This document shows, in pieces, positions 39,508 through 52,216 of a stretch of DNA of 64,000 bases. Origin of the DNA: Tritrichomonas musculus. Its lineage: Eukaryota; Parabasalia; Tritrichomonadida; Tritrichomonadidae. The stretch lies in NCBI GenBank assembly GCA_039105265.1, contig JAPFFF010000090.1:40563-104562 (forward strand), written 5' to 3'. The notes beneath the pieces were generated by a model. The model had not been told where the DNA came from. It saw nothing but the letters and a program-made list of their open reading frames with translations, and made no database searches. Positions within the stretch are counted from its first letter, which is position 1. Each line of letters begins with the position of its first letter. A program made the position numbers and the translations under genes.

Positions 39508-42500
39508 ATAATTGATATTGCGATTTAATTTTTACTGATTTTACTTAATTTCGAAATCGTTTTTAATTATCTTACAAAAGTGTTTGAGATTTGTGTTTTA
39601 TTTAACTCTGTTCACTTGTGAGAAACGTTTGAATAAGAATAATTGATATTGCGATTTAATTTTTATTGATTTTACTTAATTTCGAAATCGTTTTTAATTA
39701 TCTTACAAAAGTGTTTGAGATTTGTGTTTTATTTAACTCTGTTCATTTGTGAGAAATGTTAGAATAAGAATAACTGAGATTAAGCTTTAATTTTTACTGA
39801 TTTTACTTAATTTCGAAATCGTTTTTAATTATCTTACAAAAGTGTTTGAGATTTGTGTTTTATTTAACTCTGTTCATTTGTGAGAAACGTTTGAATAAGA
39901 ATAATTGAGATTAAGCTTTAATTTTTACTGATTTTACTTAATTTCGAAATCGTTTATAATTATCTTACAAAAGTGTTTGAGATTTGTGTTTTATTTAACT
40001 CTGTTCACTTGTGAGAAACGTTTGAATAAGAATAATTGATATTGCGATTTAATCTTTATTGATTTTACTTAATTTCGAAATCGTTTTTAATTATCTTACA
40101 AAAGTGTTTGAGATTTGTGTTTTATTTAACTCTGTTCATTTGTGAGAAATGTTAGAATAAGAATAACTGAGATTAAGCTTTAATTTTTACTGATTTTACT
40201 TAATTTCGAAATCGTTTTTAATTATCTTACAAAAGTGTTTGAGATTTGTGTTTTATTTAACTCTGTTCATTTGTGAGAAACGTTTGAATAAGAATAACTG
40301 AGATTAAGCTTTAATTTTTACTGATTTTACTTAATTTCGAAATCGTTTATAATTATCTTACAAAAGTGTTTGAGATTTGTGTTTTATTTAACTCTGTTCA
40401 CTTGTGAGAAACGTTTGAATAAGAATAATTGATATTGCGATTTAATCTTTATTGATTTTACTTAATTTCGAAATCGTTTATAATTATCTTACAAAAGTGT
40501 TTGAGATTTGTGTTTTATTTAACTCTGTTCATTTGTGAGAAATGTTAGAATAAGAATAACTGAGATTAAGCTTTAATTTTTACTGATTTTACTTAATTTC
40601 GAAATCGTTTTTAATTATCTTACAAAAGTGTTTGAGATTTGTGTTTTATTTAACTCTGTTCATTTGTGAGAAACGTTTGAATAAGAATAACTGAGATTAA
40701 GCTTTAATTTTTACTGATTTTACTTAATTTCGAAATCGTTTATAATTATCTTACAAAAGTGTTTGAGATTTGTGTTTTATTTAACTCTGTTCACTTGTGA
40801 GAAACGTTTGAATAGGAATAATTGATATTGCGATTTAATTTTTACTGATTTTACTTAATTTCGAAATCGTTTTTAATTATCTTACAAAAGTGTTTGAGAT
40901 TTGTGTTTTATTTAACTCTGTTCACTTGTGAGAAACGTTTGAATAGGAATAATTGAGATTAAGCTTTAATTTTTACTGATTTTACTTAATTTCGAAATCG
41001 TTTATAATTATCTTACAAAAGTGTTTGAGATTTATGTTTTATTTAACTCTGTTCACTTGTGAGAAACGTTTGAATAAGAATAATTGATATTGCGATTTAA
41101 TCTTTACTGATTTTACTTAATTTCGAAATCGTTTATAATTATCTTACAAAAGTGTTTGAGATTTGTGTTTTATTTAACTCTGTTCACTTGTGAGAAACGT
41201 TTGAATAGGAATAATTGAGATTAAGCTTTAATTTTTACTGATTTTACTTAATTTCGAAATCGTTTATAATTATCTTACAAAAGTGTTTGAGATTTGTGTT
41301 TTATTTAACTCTGTTCACTTGTGAGAAACGTTTGAATAGGAATAATTGATATTGCGATTTAATTTTTACTGATTTTACTTAATTTCGAAATCGTTTTTAA
41401 TTATCTTACAAAAGTGTTTGAGATTTGTGTTTTATTTAACTCTGTTCACTTGTGAGAAACGTTTGAATAAGAATAATTGATATTGCGATTTAATCTTTAT
41501 TGATTTTACTTAATTTCGAAATCGTTTTTAATTATCTTACAAAAGTGTTTGAGATTTGTGTTTTATTTAACTCTGTTCACTTGTGAGAAACGTTTGAATA
41601 AGAATAATTGATATTGCGATTTAATCTTTATTGATTTTACTTAATTTCGAAATCGTTTTTAATTATCTTACAAAAGTGTTTGAGATTTGTGTTTTATTTA
41701 ACTCTGTTCATTTGTGAGAAATGTTAGAATAAGAATAACTGAGATTAAGCTTTAATTTTTACTGATTTTACTTAATTTCGAAATCGTTTTTAATTATCTT
41801 ACAAAAGTGTTTGAGATTTGTGTTTTATTTAACTCTGTTCATTTGTGAGAAACGTTTGAATAAGAATAACTGAGATTAAGCTTTAATTTTTACTGATTTT
41901 AATTAATTTCGAAATCGTTTATAATTATCTTACAAAAGTGTTTGAGATTTGTGTTTTATTTAACTCTGTTCACTTGTGAGAAACGTTTGAATAGGAATAA
42001 TTGATATTGCGATTTAATTTTTACTGATTTTACTTAATTTCGAAATCGTTTTTAATTATCTTACAAAAGTGTTTGAGATTTGTGTTTTATTTAACTCTGT
42101 TCACTTGTGAGAAACGTTTGAATAAGAATAATTGATATTGCGATTTAATCTTTATTGATTTTACTTAATTTCGAAATCGTTTTTAATTATCTTACAAAAG
42201 TGTTTGAGATTTGTGTTTTATTTAACTCTGTTCACTTGTGAGAAATGTTAGATTAAGAATAATTGAGATTAAACTTTAATTTTTACTGATTTTACTTAAT
42301 TTCGAAATCGTTTTTAATTATCTTACAAAAGTGTTTGAGATTTGTGTTTTATTTAACTCTGTTCACTTGTGAGAAACGTTTGAATAGGAATAATTGAGAT
42401 TAAGCTTTAATTTTTACTGATTTTACTTAATTTCGAAATCGTTTATAATTATCTTACAAAAGTGTTTGAGATTTGTGTTTTATTTAACTCTGTTCACTTG

Positions 42501-44878
42501 TGAGAAACGTTTGAATAGGAATAATTGAGATTAAGCTTTAATTTTTACTGATTTTACTTAATTTCGAAATCGTTTATAATTATCTTACAAAAGTGTTTGA
42601 GATTTGTGTTTTATTTAACTCTGTTCACTTGTGAGAAACGTTTGAATAGGAATAATTGAGATTAAGCTTTAATTTTTACTGATTTTACTTAATTTCGAAA
42701 TCGTTTATAATTATCTTACAAAAGTGTTTGAGATTTATGTTTTATTTAACTCTGTTCACTTGTGAGAAACGTTTGAATAAGAATAATTGATATTGCGATT
42801 TAATCTTTATTGATTTTACTTAATTTCGAAATCGTTTATAATTATCTTACAAAAGTGTTTGAGATTTGTGTTTTATTTAACTCTGTTCACTTGTGAGAAA
42901 CGTTTGAATAGGAATAATTGAGATTAAGCTTTAATTTTTACTGATTTTACTTAATTTCGAAATCGTTTTTAATTATCTTACAAAAGTGTTTGAGATTTGT
43001 GTTTTATTTAACTCTGTTCACTTGTGAGAAACGTTTGAATAGGAATAATTGAGATTAAGCTTTAATTTTTACTGATTTTACTTAATTTCGAAATCGTTTA
43101 TAATTATCTTACAAAAGTGTTTGAGATTTGTGTTTTATTTAACTCTGTTCACTTGTGAGAAACGTTTGAATAGGAATAATTGAGATTAAGCTTTAATTTT
43201 TACTGATTTTACTTAATTTCGAAATCGTTTATAATTATCTTACAAAAGTGTTTGAGATTTGTGTTTTATTTAACTCTGTTCACTTGTGAGAAACGTTTGA
43301 ATAGGAATAATTGAGATTAAGCTTTAATTTTTACTGATTTTACTTAATTTCGAAATCGTTTATAATTATCTTACAAAAGTGTTTGAGATTTATGTTTTAT
43401 TTAACTCTGTTCACTTGTGAGAAACGTTTGAATAAGAATAATTGATATTGCGATTTAATCTTTATTGATTTTACTTAATTTCGAAATCGTTTATAATTAT
43501 CTTACAAAAGTGTTTGAGATTTGTGTTTTATTTAACTCTGTTCACTTGTGAGAAACGTTTGAATAGGAATAATTGAGATTAAGCTTTAATTTTTACTGAT
43601 TTTACTTAATTTCGAAATCGTTTTTAATTATCTTACAAAAGTGTTTGAGATTTGTGTTTTATTTAACTCTGTTCACTTGTGAGAAACGTTTGAATAAGAA
43701 TAATTGATATTGCGATTTAATCTTTATTGATTTTACTTAATTTCGAAATCGTTTTTAATTATCTTACAAAAGTGTTTGAGATTTGTGTTTTATTTAACTC
43801 TGTTCACTTGTGAGAAACGTTTGAATAGGAATAATTGAGATTAAGCTTTAATTTTTACTGATTTTACTTAATTTCGAAATCGTTTATAATTATCTTACAA
43901 AAGTGTTTGAGATTTGTGTTTTATTTAACTCTGTTCACTTGTGAGAAACGTTTGAATAGGAATAATTGAGATTAAGCTTTAATTTTTACTGATTTTACTT
44001 AATTTCGAAATCGTTTATAATTATCTTACAAAAGTGTTTGAGATTTGTGTTTTATTTAACTCTGTTCACTTGTGAGAAACGTTTGAATAGGAATAATTGA
44101 GATTAAGCTTTAATTTTTACTGATTTTACTTAATTTCGAAATCGTTTATAATTATCTTACAAAAGTGTTTGAGATTTGTGTTTTATTTAACTCTGTTCAC
44201 TTGTGAGAAACGTTTGAATAGGAATAATTGATATTGCGATTTAATTTTTACTGATTTTACTTAATTTCGAAATCGTTTTTAATTATCTTACAAAAGTGTT
44301 TGAGATTTGTGTTTTATTTAACTCTGTTCACTTGTGAGAAACGTTTGAATAGGAATAATTGATATTGCGATTTAATTTTTACTGATTTTACTTAATTTCG
44401 AAATCGTTTTTAATTATCTTACAAAAGTGTTTGAGATTTGTGTTTTATTTAACTCTGTTCACTTGTGAGAAACGTTTGAATAAGAATAATTGATATTGCG
44501 ATTTAATCTTTATTGATTTTACTTAATTTCGAAATCGTTTATAATTATCTTACAAAAGTGTTTGAGATTTGTGTTTTATTTAACTCTGTTCACTTGTGAG
44601 AAACGTTTGAATAAGAATAATTGAGATTAAGCTTTAATTTTTACTGATTTTACTTAATTTCGAAATCGTTTTTAATTATCTTACAAAAGTGTTTGAGATT
44701 TGTGTTTTATTTAACTCTGTTCACTTGTGAGAAACGTTTGAATAAGAATAATTGATATTGCGATTTAATTTTTACTGATTTTACTTAATTTCGAAATCGT
44801 TTTTAATTATCTTACAAAAGTGTTTGAGATTTGTGTTTTATTTAACTCTGTTCACTTGTGAGAAACGTTTGAATAAGA
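39377..44878. repeat. Large block C1 (42 monomers)
   Basis: This is the first copy of the right-hand block family. The order is two B monomers, three R trimers in tandem (39,639, 40,032, 40,425), a B/A alternation containing a B monomer with ATCTTTACT (41,080), an R trimer ending in N, a Q monomer at 42,128, the AAACTT marker at 42,259, and a type A run. Monomers 40,032-43,306 match 44,879-48,153 at 37 monomers (4,847 bp); 39,377-41,996 match 60,095-62,716. The C5-to-T5 change in the monomer at 39,901 is shared with 60,619. Confidence 0.83.
42259..42389. repeat. AAACTT marker monomer (HindIII site lost), copy 1 of 3
   Basis: In this type A monomer G15A changes AAGCTT to AAACTT and removes the HindIII site. 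Copies start at 42,259, 47,106 and 53,789, each directly after a B monomer with a Q end. The spacings are 37 monomers (4,847 bp) and 51 monomers plus 2 bp (6,683 bp). It marks each of blocks C1, C2 and C3 once. Confidence 0.93.
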
Positions 44879-47800
44879 ATAATTGATATTGCGATTTAAT
44901 CTTTATTGATTTTACTTAATTTCGAAATCGTTTTTAATTATCTTACAAAAGTGTTTGAGATTTGTGTTTTATTTAACTCTGTTCATTTGTGAGAAATGTT
45001 AGAATAAGAATAACTGAGATTAAGCTTTAATTTTTACTGATTTTACTTAATTTCGAAATCGTTTTTAATTATCTTACAAAAGTGTTTGAGATTTGTGTTT
45101 TATTTAACTCTGTTCATTTGTGAGAAACGTTTGAATAAGAATAACTGAGATTAAGCTTTAATTTTTACTGATTTTACTTAATTTCGAAATCGTTTATAAT
45201 TATCTTACAAAAGTGTTTGAGATTTGTGTTTTATTTAACTCTGTTCACTTGTGAGAAACGTTTGAATAAGAATAATTGATATTGCGATTTAATTTTTACT
45301 GATTTTACTTAATTTCGAAATCGTTTATAATTATCTTACAAAAGTGTTTGAGATTTGTGTTTTATTTAACTCTGTTCATTTGTGAGAAATGTTAGAATAA
45401 GAATAACTGAGATTAAGCTTTAATTTTTACTGATTTTACTTAATTTCGAAATCGTTTTTAATTATCTTACAAAAGTGTTTGAGATTTGTGTTTTATTTAA
45501 CTCTGTTCATTTGTGAGAAACGTTTGAATAAGAATAACTGAGATTAAGCTTTAATTTTTACTGATTTTACTTAATTTCGAAATCGTTTATAATTATCTTA
45601 CAAAAGTGTTTGAGATTTGTGTTTTATTTAACTCTGTTCACTTGTGAGAAACGTTTGAATAGGAATAATTGATATTGCGATTTAATTTTTACTGATTTTA
45701 CTTAATTTCGAAATCGTTTTTAATTATCTTACAAAAGTGTTTGAGATTTGTGTTTTATTTAACTCTGTTCACTTGTGAGAAACGTTTGAATAGGAATAAT
45801 TGAGATTAAGCTTTAATTTTTACTGATTTTACTTAATTTCGAAATCGTTTATAATTATCTTACAAAAGTGTTTGAGATTTATGTTTTATTTAACTCTGTT
45901 CACTTGTGAGAAACGTTTGAATAAGAATAATTGATATTGCGATTTAATCTTTACTGATTTTACTTAATTTCGAAATCGTTTATAATTATCTTACAAAAGT
46001 GTTTGAGATTTGTGTTTTATTTAACTCTGTTCACTTGTGAGAAACGTTTGAATAGGAATAATTGAGATTAAGCTTTAATTTTTACTGATTTTACTTAATT
46101 TCGAAATCGTTTATAATTATCTTACAAAAGTGTTTGAGATTTGTGTTTTATTTAACTCTGTTCACTTGTGAGAAACGTTTGAATAGGAATAATTGATATT
46201 GCGATTTAATTTTTACTGATTTTACTTAATTTCGAAATCGTTTTTAATTATCTTACAAAAGTGTTTGAGATTTGTGTTTTATTTAACTCTGTTCACTTGT
46301 GAGAAACGTTTGAATAAGAATAATTGATATTGCGATTTAATCTTTATTGATTTTACTTAATTTCGAAATCGTTTTTAATTATCTTACAAAAGTGTTTGAG
46401 ATTTGTGTTTTATTTAACTCTGTTCACTTGTGAGAAACGTTTGAATAAGAATAATTGATATTGCGATTTAATCTTTATTGATTTTACTTAATTTCGAAAT
46501 CGTTTTTAATTATCTTACAAAAGTGTTTGAGATTTGTGTTTTATTTAACTCTGTTCATTTGTGAGAAATGTTAGAATAAGAATAACTGAGATTAAGCTTT
46601 AATTTTTACTGATTTTACTTAATTTCGAAATCGTTTTTAATTATCTTACAAAAGTGTTTGAGATTTGTGTTTTATTTAACTCTGTTCATTTGTGAGAAAC
46701 GTTTGAATAAGAATAACTGAGATTAAGCTTTAATTTTTACTGATTTTAATTAATTTCGAAATCGTTTATAATTATCTTACAAAAGTGTTTGAGATTTGTG
46801 TTTTATTTAACTCTGTTCACTTGTGAGAAACGTTTGAATAGGAATAATTGATATTGCGATTTAATTTTTACTGATTTTACTTAATTTCGAAATCGTTTTT
46901 AATTATCTTACAAAAGTGTTTGAGATTTGTGTTTTATTTAACTCTGTTCACTTGTGAGAAACGTTTGAATAAGAATAATTGATATTGCGATTTAATCTTT
47001 ATTGATTTTACTTAATTTCGAAATCGTTTTTAATTATCTTACAAAAGTGTTTGAGATTTGTGTTTTATTTAACTCTGTTCACTTGTGAGAAATGTTAGAT
47101 TAAGAATAATTGAGATTAAACTTTAATTTTTACTGATTTTACTTAATTTCGAAATCGTTTTTAATTATCTTACAAAAGTGTTTGAGATTTGTGTTTTATT
47201 TAACTCTGTTCACTTGTGAGAAACGTTTGAATAGGAATAATTGAGATTAAGCTTTAATTTTTACTGATTTTACTTAATTTCGAAATCGTTTATAATTATC
47301 TTACAAAAGTGTTTGAGATTTGTGTTTTATTTAACTCTGTTCACTTGTGAGAAACGTTTGAATAGGAATAATTGAGATTAAGCTTTAATTTTTACTGATT
47401 TTACTTAATTTCGAAATCGTTTATAATTATCTTACAAAAGTGTTTGAGATTTGTGTTTTATTTAACTCTGTTCACTTGTGAGAAACGTTTGAATAGGAAT
47501 AATTGAGATTAAGCTTTAATTTTTACTGATTTTACTTAATTTCGAAATCGTTTATAATTATCTTACAAAAGTGTTTGAGATTTATGTTTTATTTAACTCT
47601 GTTCACTTGTGAGAAACGTTTGAATAAGAATAATTGATATTGCGATTTAATCTTTATTGATTTTACTTAATTTCGAAATCGTTTATAATTATCTTACAAA
47701 AGTGTTTGAGATTTGTGTTTTATTTAACTCTGTTCACTTGTGAGAAACGTTTGAATAGGAATAATTGAGATTAAGCTTTAATTTTTACTGATTTTACTTA

Positions 47801-50800
47801 ATTTCGAAATCGTTTTTAATTATCTTACAAAAGTGTTTGAGATTTGTGTTTTATTTAACTCTGTTCACTTGTGAGAAACGTTTGAATAGGAATAATTGAG
47901 ATTAAGCTTTAATTTTTACTGATTTTACTTAATTTCGAAATCGTTTATAATTATCTTACAAAAGTGTTTGAGATTTGTGTTTTATTTAACTCTGTTCACT
48001 TGTGAGAAACGTTTGAATAGGAATAATTGAGATTAAGCTTTAATTTTTACTGATTTTACTTAATTTCGAAATCGTTTATAATTATCTTACAAAAGTGTTT
48101 GAGATTTGTGTTTTATTTAACTCTGTTCACTTGTGAGAAACGTTTGAATAGGAATAATTGAGATTAAGCTTTAATTTTTACTGATTTTACTTAATTTCGA
48201 AATCGTTTTTAATTATCTTACAAAAGTGTTTGAGATTTGTGTTTTATTTAACTCTGTTCACTTGTGAGAAACGTTTGAATAAGAATAATTGATATTGCGA
48301 TTTAATCTTTATTGATTTTACTTAATTTCGAAATCGTTTTTAATTATCTTACAAAAGTGTTTGAGATTTGTGTTTTATTTAACTCTGTTCACTTGTGAGA
48401 AACGTTTGAATAGGAATAATTGAGATTAAGCTTTAATTTTTACTGATTTTACTTAATTTCGAAATCGTTTATAATTATCTTACAAAAGTGTTTGAGATTT
48501 GTGTTTTATTTAACTCTGTTCACTTGTGAGAAACGTTTGAATAGGAATAATTGAGATTAAGCTTTAATTTTTACTGATTTTACTTAATTTCGAAATCGTT
48601 TATAATTATCTTACAAAAGTGTTTGAGATTTGTGTTTTATTTAACTCTGTTCACTTGTGAGAAACGTTTGAATAGGAATAATTGAGATTAAGCTTTAATT
48701 TTTACTGATTTTACTTAATTTCGAAATCGTTTATAATTATCTTACAAAAGTGTTTGAGATTTGTGTTTTATTTAACTCTGTTCACTTGTGAGAAACGTTT
48801 GAATAGGAATAATTGATATTGCGATTTAATTTTTACTGATTTTACTTAATTTCGAAATCGTTTTTAATTATCTTACAAAAGTGTTTGAGATTTGTGTTTT
48901 ATTTAACTCTGTTCACTTGTGAGAAACGTTTGAATAGGAATAATTGATATTGCGATTTAATTTTTACTGATTTTACTTAATTTCGAAATCGTTTTTAATT
49001 ATCTTACAAAAGTGTTTGAGATTTGTGTTTTATTTAACTCTGTTCACTTGTGAGAAACGTTTGAATAAGAATAATTGATATTGCGATTTAATCTTTATTG
49101 ATTTTACTTAATTTCGAAATCGTTTATAATTATCTTACAAAAGTGTTTGAGATTTGTGTTTTATTTAACTCTGTTCACTTGTGAGAAACGTTTGAATAGG
49201 AATAATTGAGATTAAGCTTTAATTTTTACTGATTTTACTTAATTTCGAAATCGTTTATAATTATCTTACAAAAGTGTTTGAGATTTATGTTTTATTTAAC
49301 TCTGTTCACTTGTGAGAAACGTTTGAATAAGAATAATTGATATTGCGATTTAATCTTTATTGATTTTACTTAATTTCGAAATCGTTTTTAATTATCTTAC
49401 AAAAGTGTTTGAGATTTGTGTTTTATTTAACTCTGTTCACTTGTGAGAAACGTTTGAATAGGAATAATTGAGATTAAGCTTTAATTTTTACTGATTTTAC
49501 TTAATTTCGAAATCGTTTATAATTATCTTACAAAAGTGTTTGAGATTTGTGTTTTATTTAACTCTGTTCACTTGTGAGAAACGTTTGAATAAGAATAATT
49601 GATATTGCGATTTAATCTTTATTGATTTTACTTAATTTCGAAATCGTTTTTAATTATCTTACAAAAGTGTTTGAGATTTGTGTTTTATTTAACTCTGTTC
49701 ATTTGTGAGAAATGTTAGAATAAGAATAACTGAGATTAAGCTTTAATTTTTACTGATTTTACTTAATTTCGAAATCGTTTTTAATTATCTTACAAAAGTG
49801 TTTGAGATTTGTGTTTTATTTAACTCTGTTCATTTGTGAGAAACGTTTGAATAAGAATAACTGAGATTAAGCTTTAATTTTTACTGATTTTACTTAATTT
49901 CGAAATCGTTTATAATTATCTTACAAAAGTGTTTGAGATTTGTGTTTTATTTAACTCTGTTCACTTGTGAGAAACGTTTGAATAAGAATAATTGATATTG
50001 CGATTTAATCTTTATTGATTTTACTTAATTTCGAAATCGTTTATAATTATCTTACAAAAGTGTTTGAGATTTGTGTTTTATTTAACTCTGTTCATTTGTG
50101 AGAAATGTTAGAATAAGAATAACTGAGATTAAGCTTTAATTTTTACTGATTTTACTTAATTTCGAAATCGTTTTTAATTATCTTACAAAAGTGTTTGAGA
50201 TTTGTGTTTTATTTAACTCTGTTCATTTGTGAGAAACGTTTGAATAAGAATAACTGAGATTAAGCTTTAATTTTTACTGATTTTACTTAATTTCGAAATC
50301 GTTTATAATTATCTTACAAAAGTGTTTGAGATTTGTGTTTTATTTAACTCTGTTCACTTGTGAGAAACGTTTGAATAAGAATAATTGATATTGCGATTTA
50401 ATCTTTATTGATTTTACTTAATTTCGAAATCGTTTTTAATTATCTTACAAAAGTGTTTGAGATTTGTGTTTTATTTAACTCTGTTCACTTGTGAGAAACG
50501 TTTGAATAGGAATAATTGAGATTAAGCTTTAATTTTTACTGATTTTACTTAATTTCGAAATCGTTTATAATTATCTTACAAAAGTGTTTGAGATTTATGT
50601 TTTATTTAACTCTGTTCACTTGTGAGAAACGTTTGAATAAGAATAATTGATATTGCGATTTAATCTTTATTGATTTTACTTAATTTCGAAATCGTTTATA
50701 ATTATCTTACAAAAGTGTTTGAGATTTGTGTTTTATTTAACTCTGTTCACTTGTGAGAAACGTTTGAATAGGAATAATTGAGATTAAGCTTTAATTTTTA

Positions 50801-51952
50801 CTGATTTTACTTAATTTCGAAATCGTTTATAATTATCTTACAAAAGTGTTTGAGATTTGTGTTTTATTTAACTCTGTTCACTTGTGAGAAACGTTTGAAT
50901 AGGAATAATTGATATTGCGATTTAATTTTTACTGATTTTACTTAATTTCGAAATCGTTTTTAATTATCTTACAAAAGTGTTTGAGATTTGTGTTTTATTT
51001 AACTCTGTTCACTTGTGAGAAACGTTTGAATAAGAATAATTGATATTGCGATTTAATCTTTATTGATTTTACTTAATTTCGAAATCGTTTTTAATTATCT
51101 TACAAAAGTGTTTGAGATTTGTGTTTTATTTAACTCTGTTCATTTGTGAGAAATGTTAGAATAAGAATAACTGAGATTAAGCTTTAATTTTTACTGATTT
51201 TACTTAATTTCGAAATCGTTTTTAATTATCTTACAAAAGTGTTTGAGATTTGTGTTTTATTTAACTCTGTTCATTTGTGAGAAACGTTTGAATAAGAATA
51301 ACTGAGATTAAGCTTTAATTTTTACTGATTTTACTTAATTTCGAAATCGTTTATAATTATCTTACAAAAGTGTTTGAGATTTGTGTTTTATTTAACTCTG
51401 TTCACTTGTGAGAAACGTTTGAATAAGAATAATTGATATTGCGATTTAATTTTTACTGATTTTACTTAATTTCGAAATCGTTTTTAATTATCTTACAAAA
51501 GTGTTTGAGATTTGTGTTTTATTTAACTCTGTTCACTTGTGAGAAACGTTTGAATAAGAATAATTGATATTGCGATTTAATCTTTATTGATTTTACTTAA
51601 TTTCGAAATCGTTTTTAATTATCTTACAAAAGTGTTTGAGATTTGTGTTTTATTTAACTCTGTTCATTTGTGAGAAATGTTAGAATAAGAATAACTGAGA
51701 TTAAGCTTTAATTTTTACTGATTTTACTTAATTTCGAAATCGTTTTTAATTATCTTACAAAAGTGTTTGAGATTTGTGTTTTATTTAACTCTGTTCATTT
51801 GTGAGAAACGTTTGAATAAGAATAACTGAGATTAAGCTTTAATTTTTACTGATTTTACTTAATTTCGAAATCGTTTATAATTATCTTACAAAAGTGTTTG
51901 AGATTTGTGTTTTATTTAACTCTGTTCACTTGTGAGAAACGTTTGAATAGGA

Positions 51953-52083
51953 ATAATTGATATTGCGATTTAATTTTTACTGATTTTACTTAATTTCGAA
52001 ATCGTTTATAATTATCTTACAAAAGTGTTTGAGATTTGTGTTTTATTTAACTCTGTTCATTTGTGAGAAACGTTAGAATAAGA
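51953..52083. repeat. F/R hybrid end monomer
   Basis: The end reads AAACGTTAGAATA: C119 as in F ends and A123 as in R ends. I saw this combination only here. It is adjacent to the A/B hybrid at 52,084, so two recombinant units stand side by side at the C2/C3 border. Confidence 0.85.
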
Positions 52084-52216
52084 ATAATTGAGATTAAGCG
52101 ATTTAATTTTTATTGATTTTACTTAATTTCGAAATCGTTTTTAATTATCTTACAAAAGTGTTTGAGATTTGTGTTTTATTTAACTCTGTTCATTTGTGAG
52201 AAACGTTTGAATAAGA
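52084..52216. repeat. A-to-B hybrid monomer, 2 bp long
   Basis: It reads GAGATTAAGCGATTTAA: type A through GC at 15-16 (bases 52,098-52,099), then type B from just after its GC at 13-14. The length is 133 bp. It has the same junction as 57,719 but different downstream markers (ATTTTTATT, T56 and T108 here). Confidence 0.9.

Larger units (their letters stand above)
44879..52216. repeat. Large block C2 (56 monomers)
   Basis: This second copy begins at the R trimer at 44,879. It shares with C1 the ATCTTTACT type B monomer (45,927, exactly 4,847 bp after its partner) and the AAACTT marker (47,106). It lacks the two monomers that lie at 43,307-43,568 in C1. Its part at 48,809-50,642 matches 55,754-57,587. 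It ends with two recombinant monomers at 51,953 and 52,084. Confidence 0.82.
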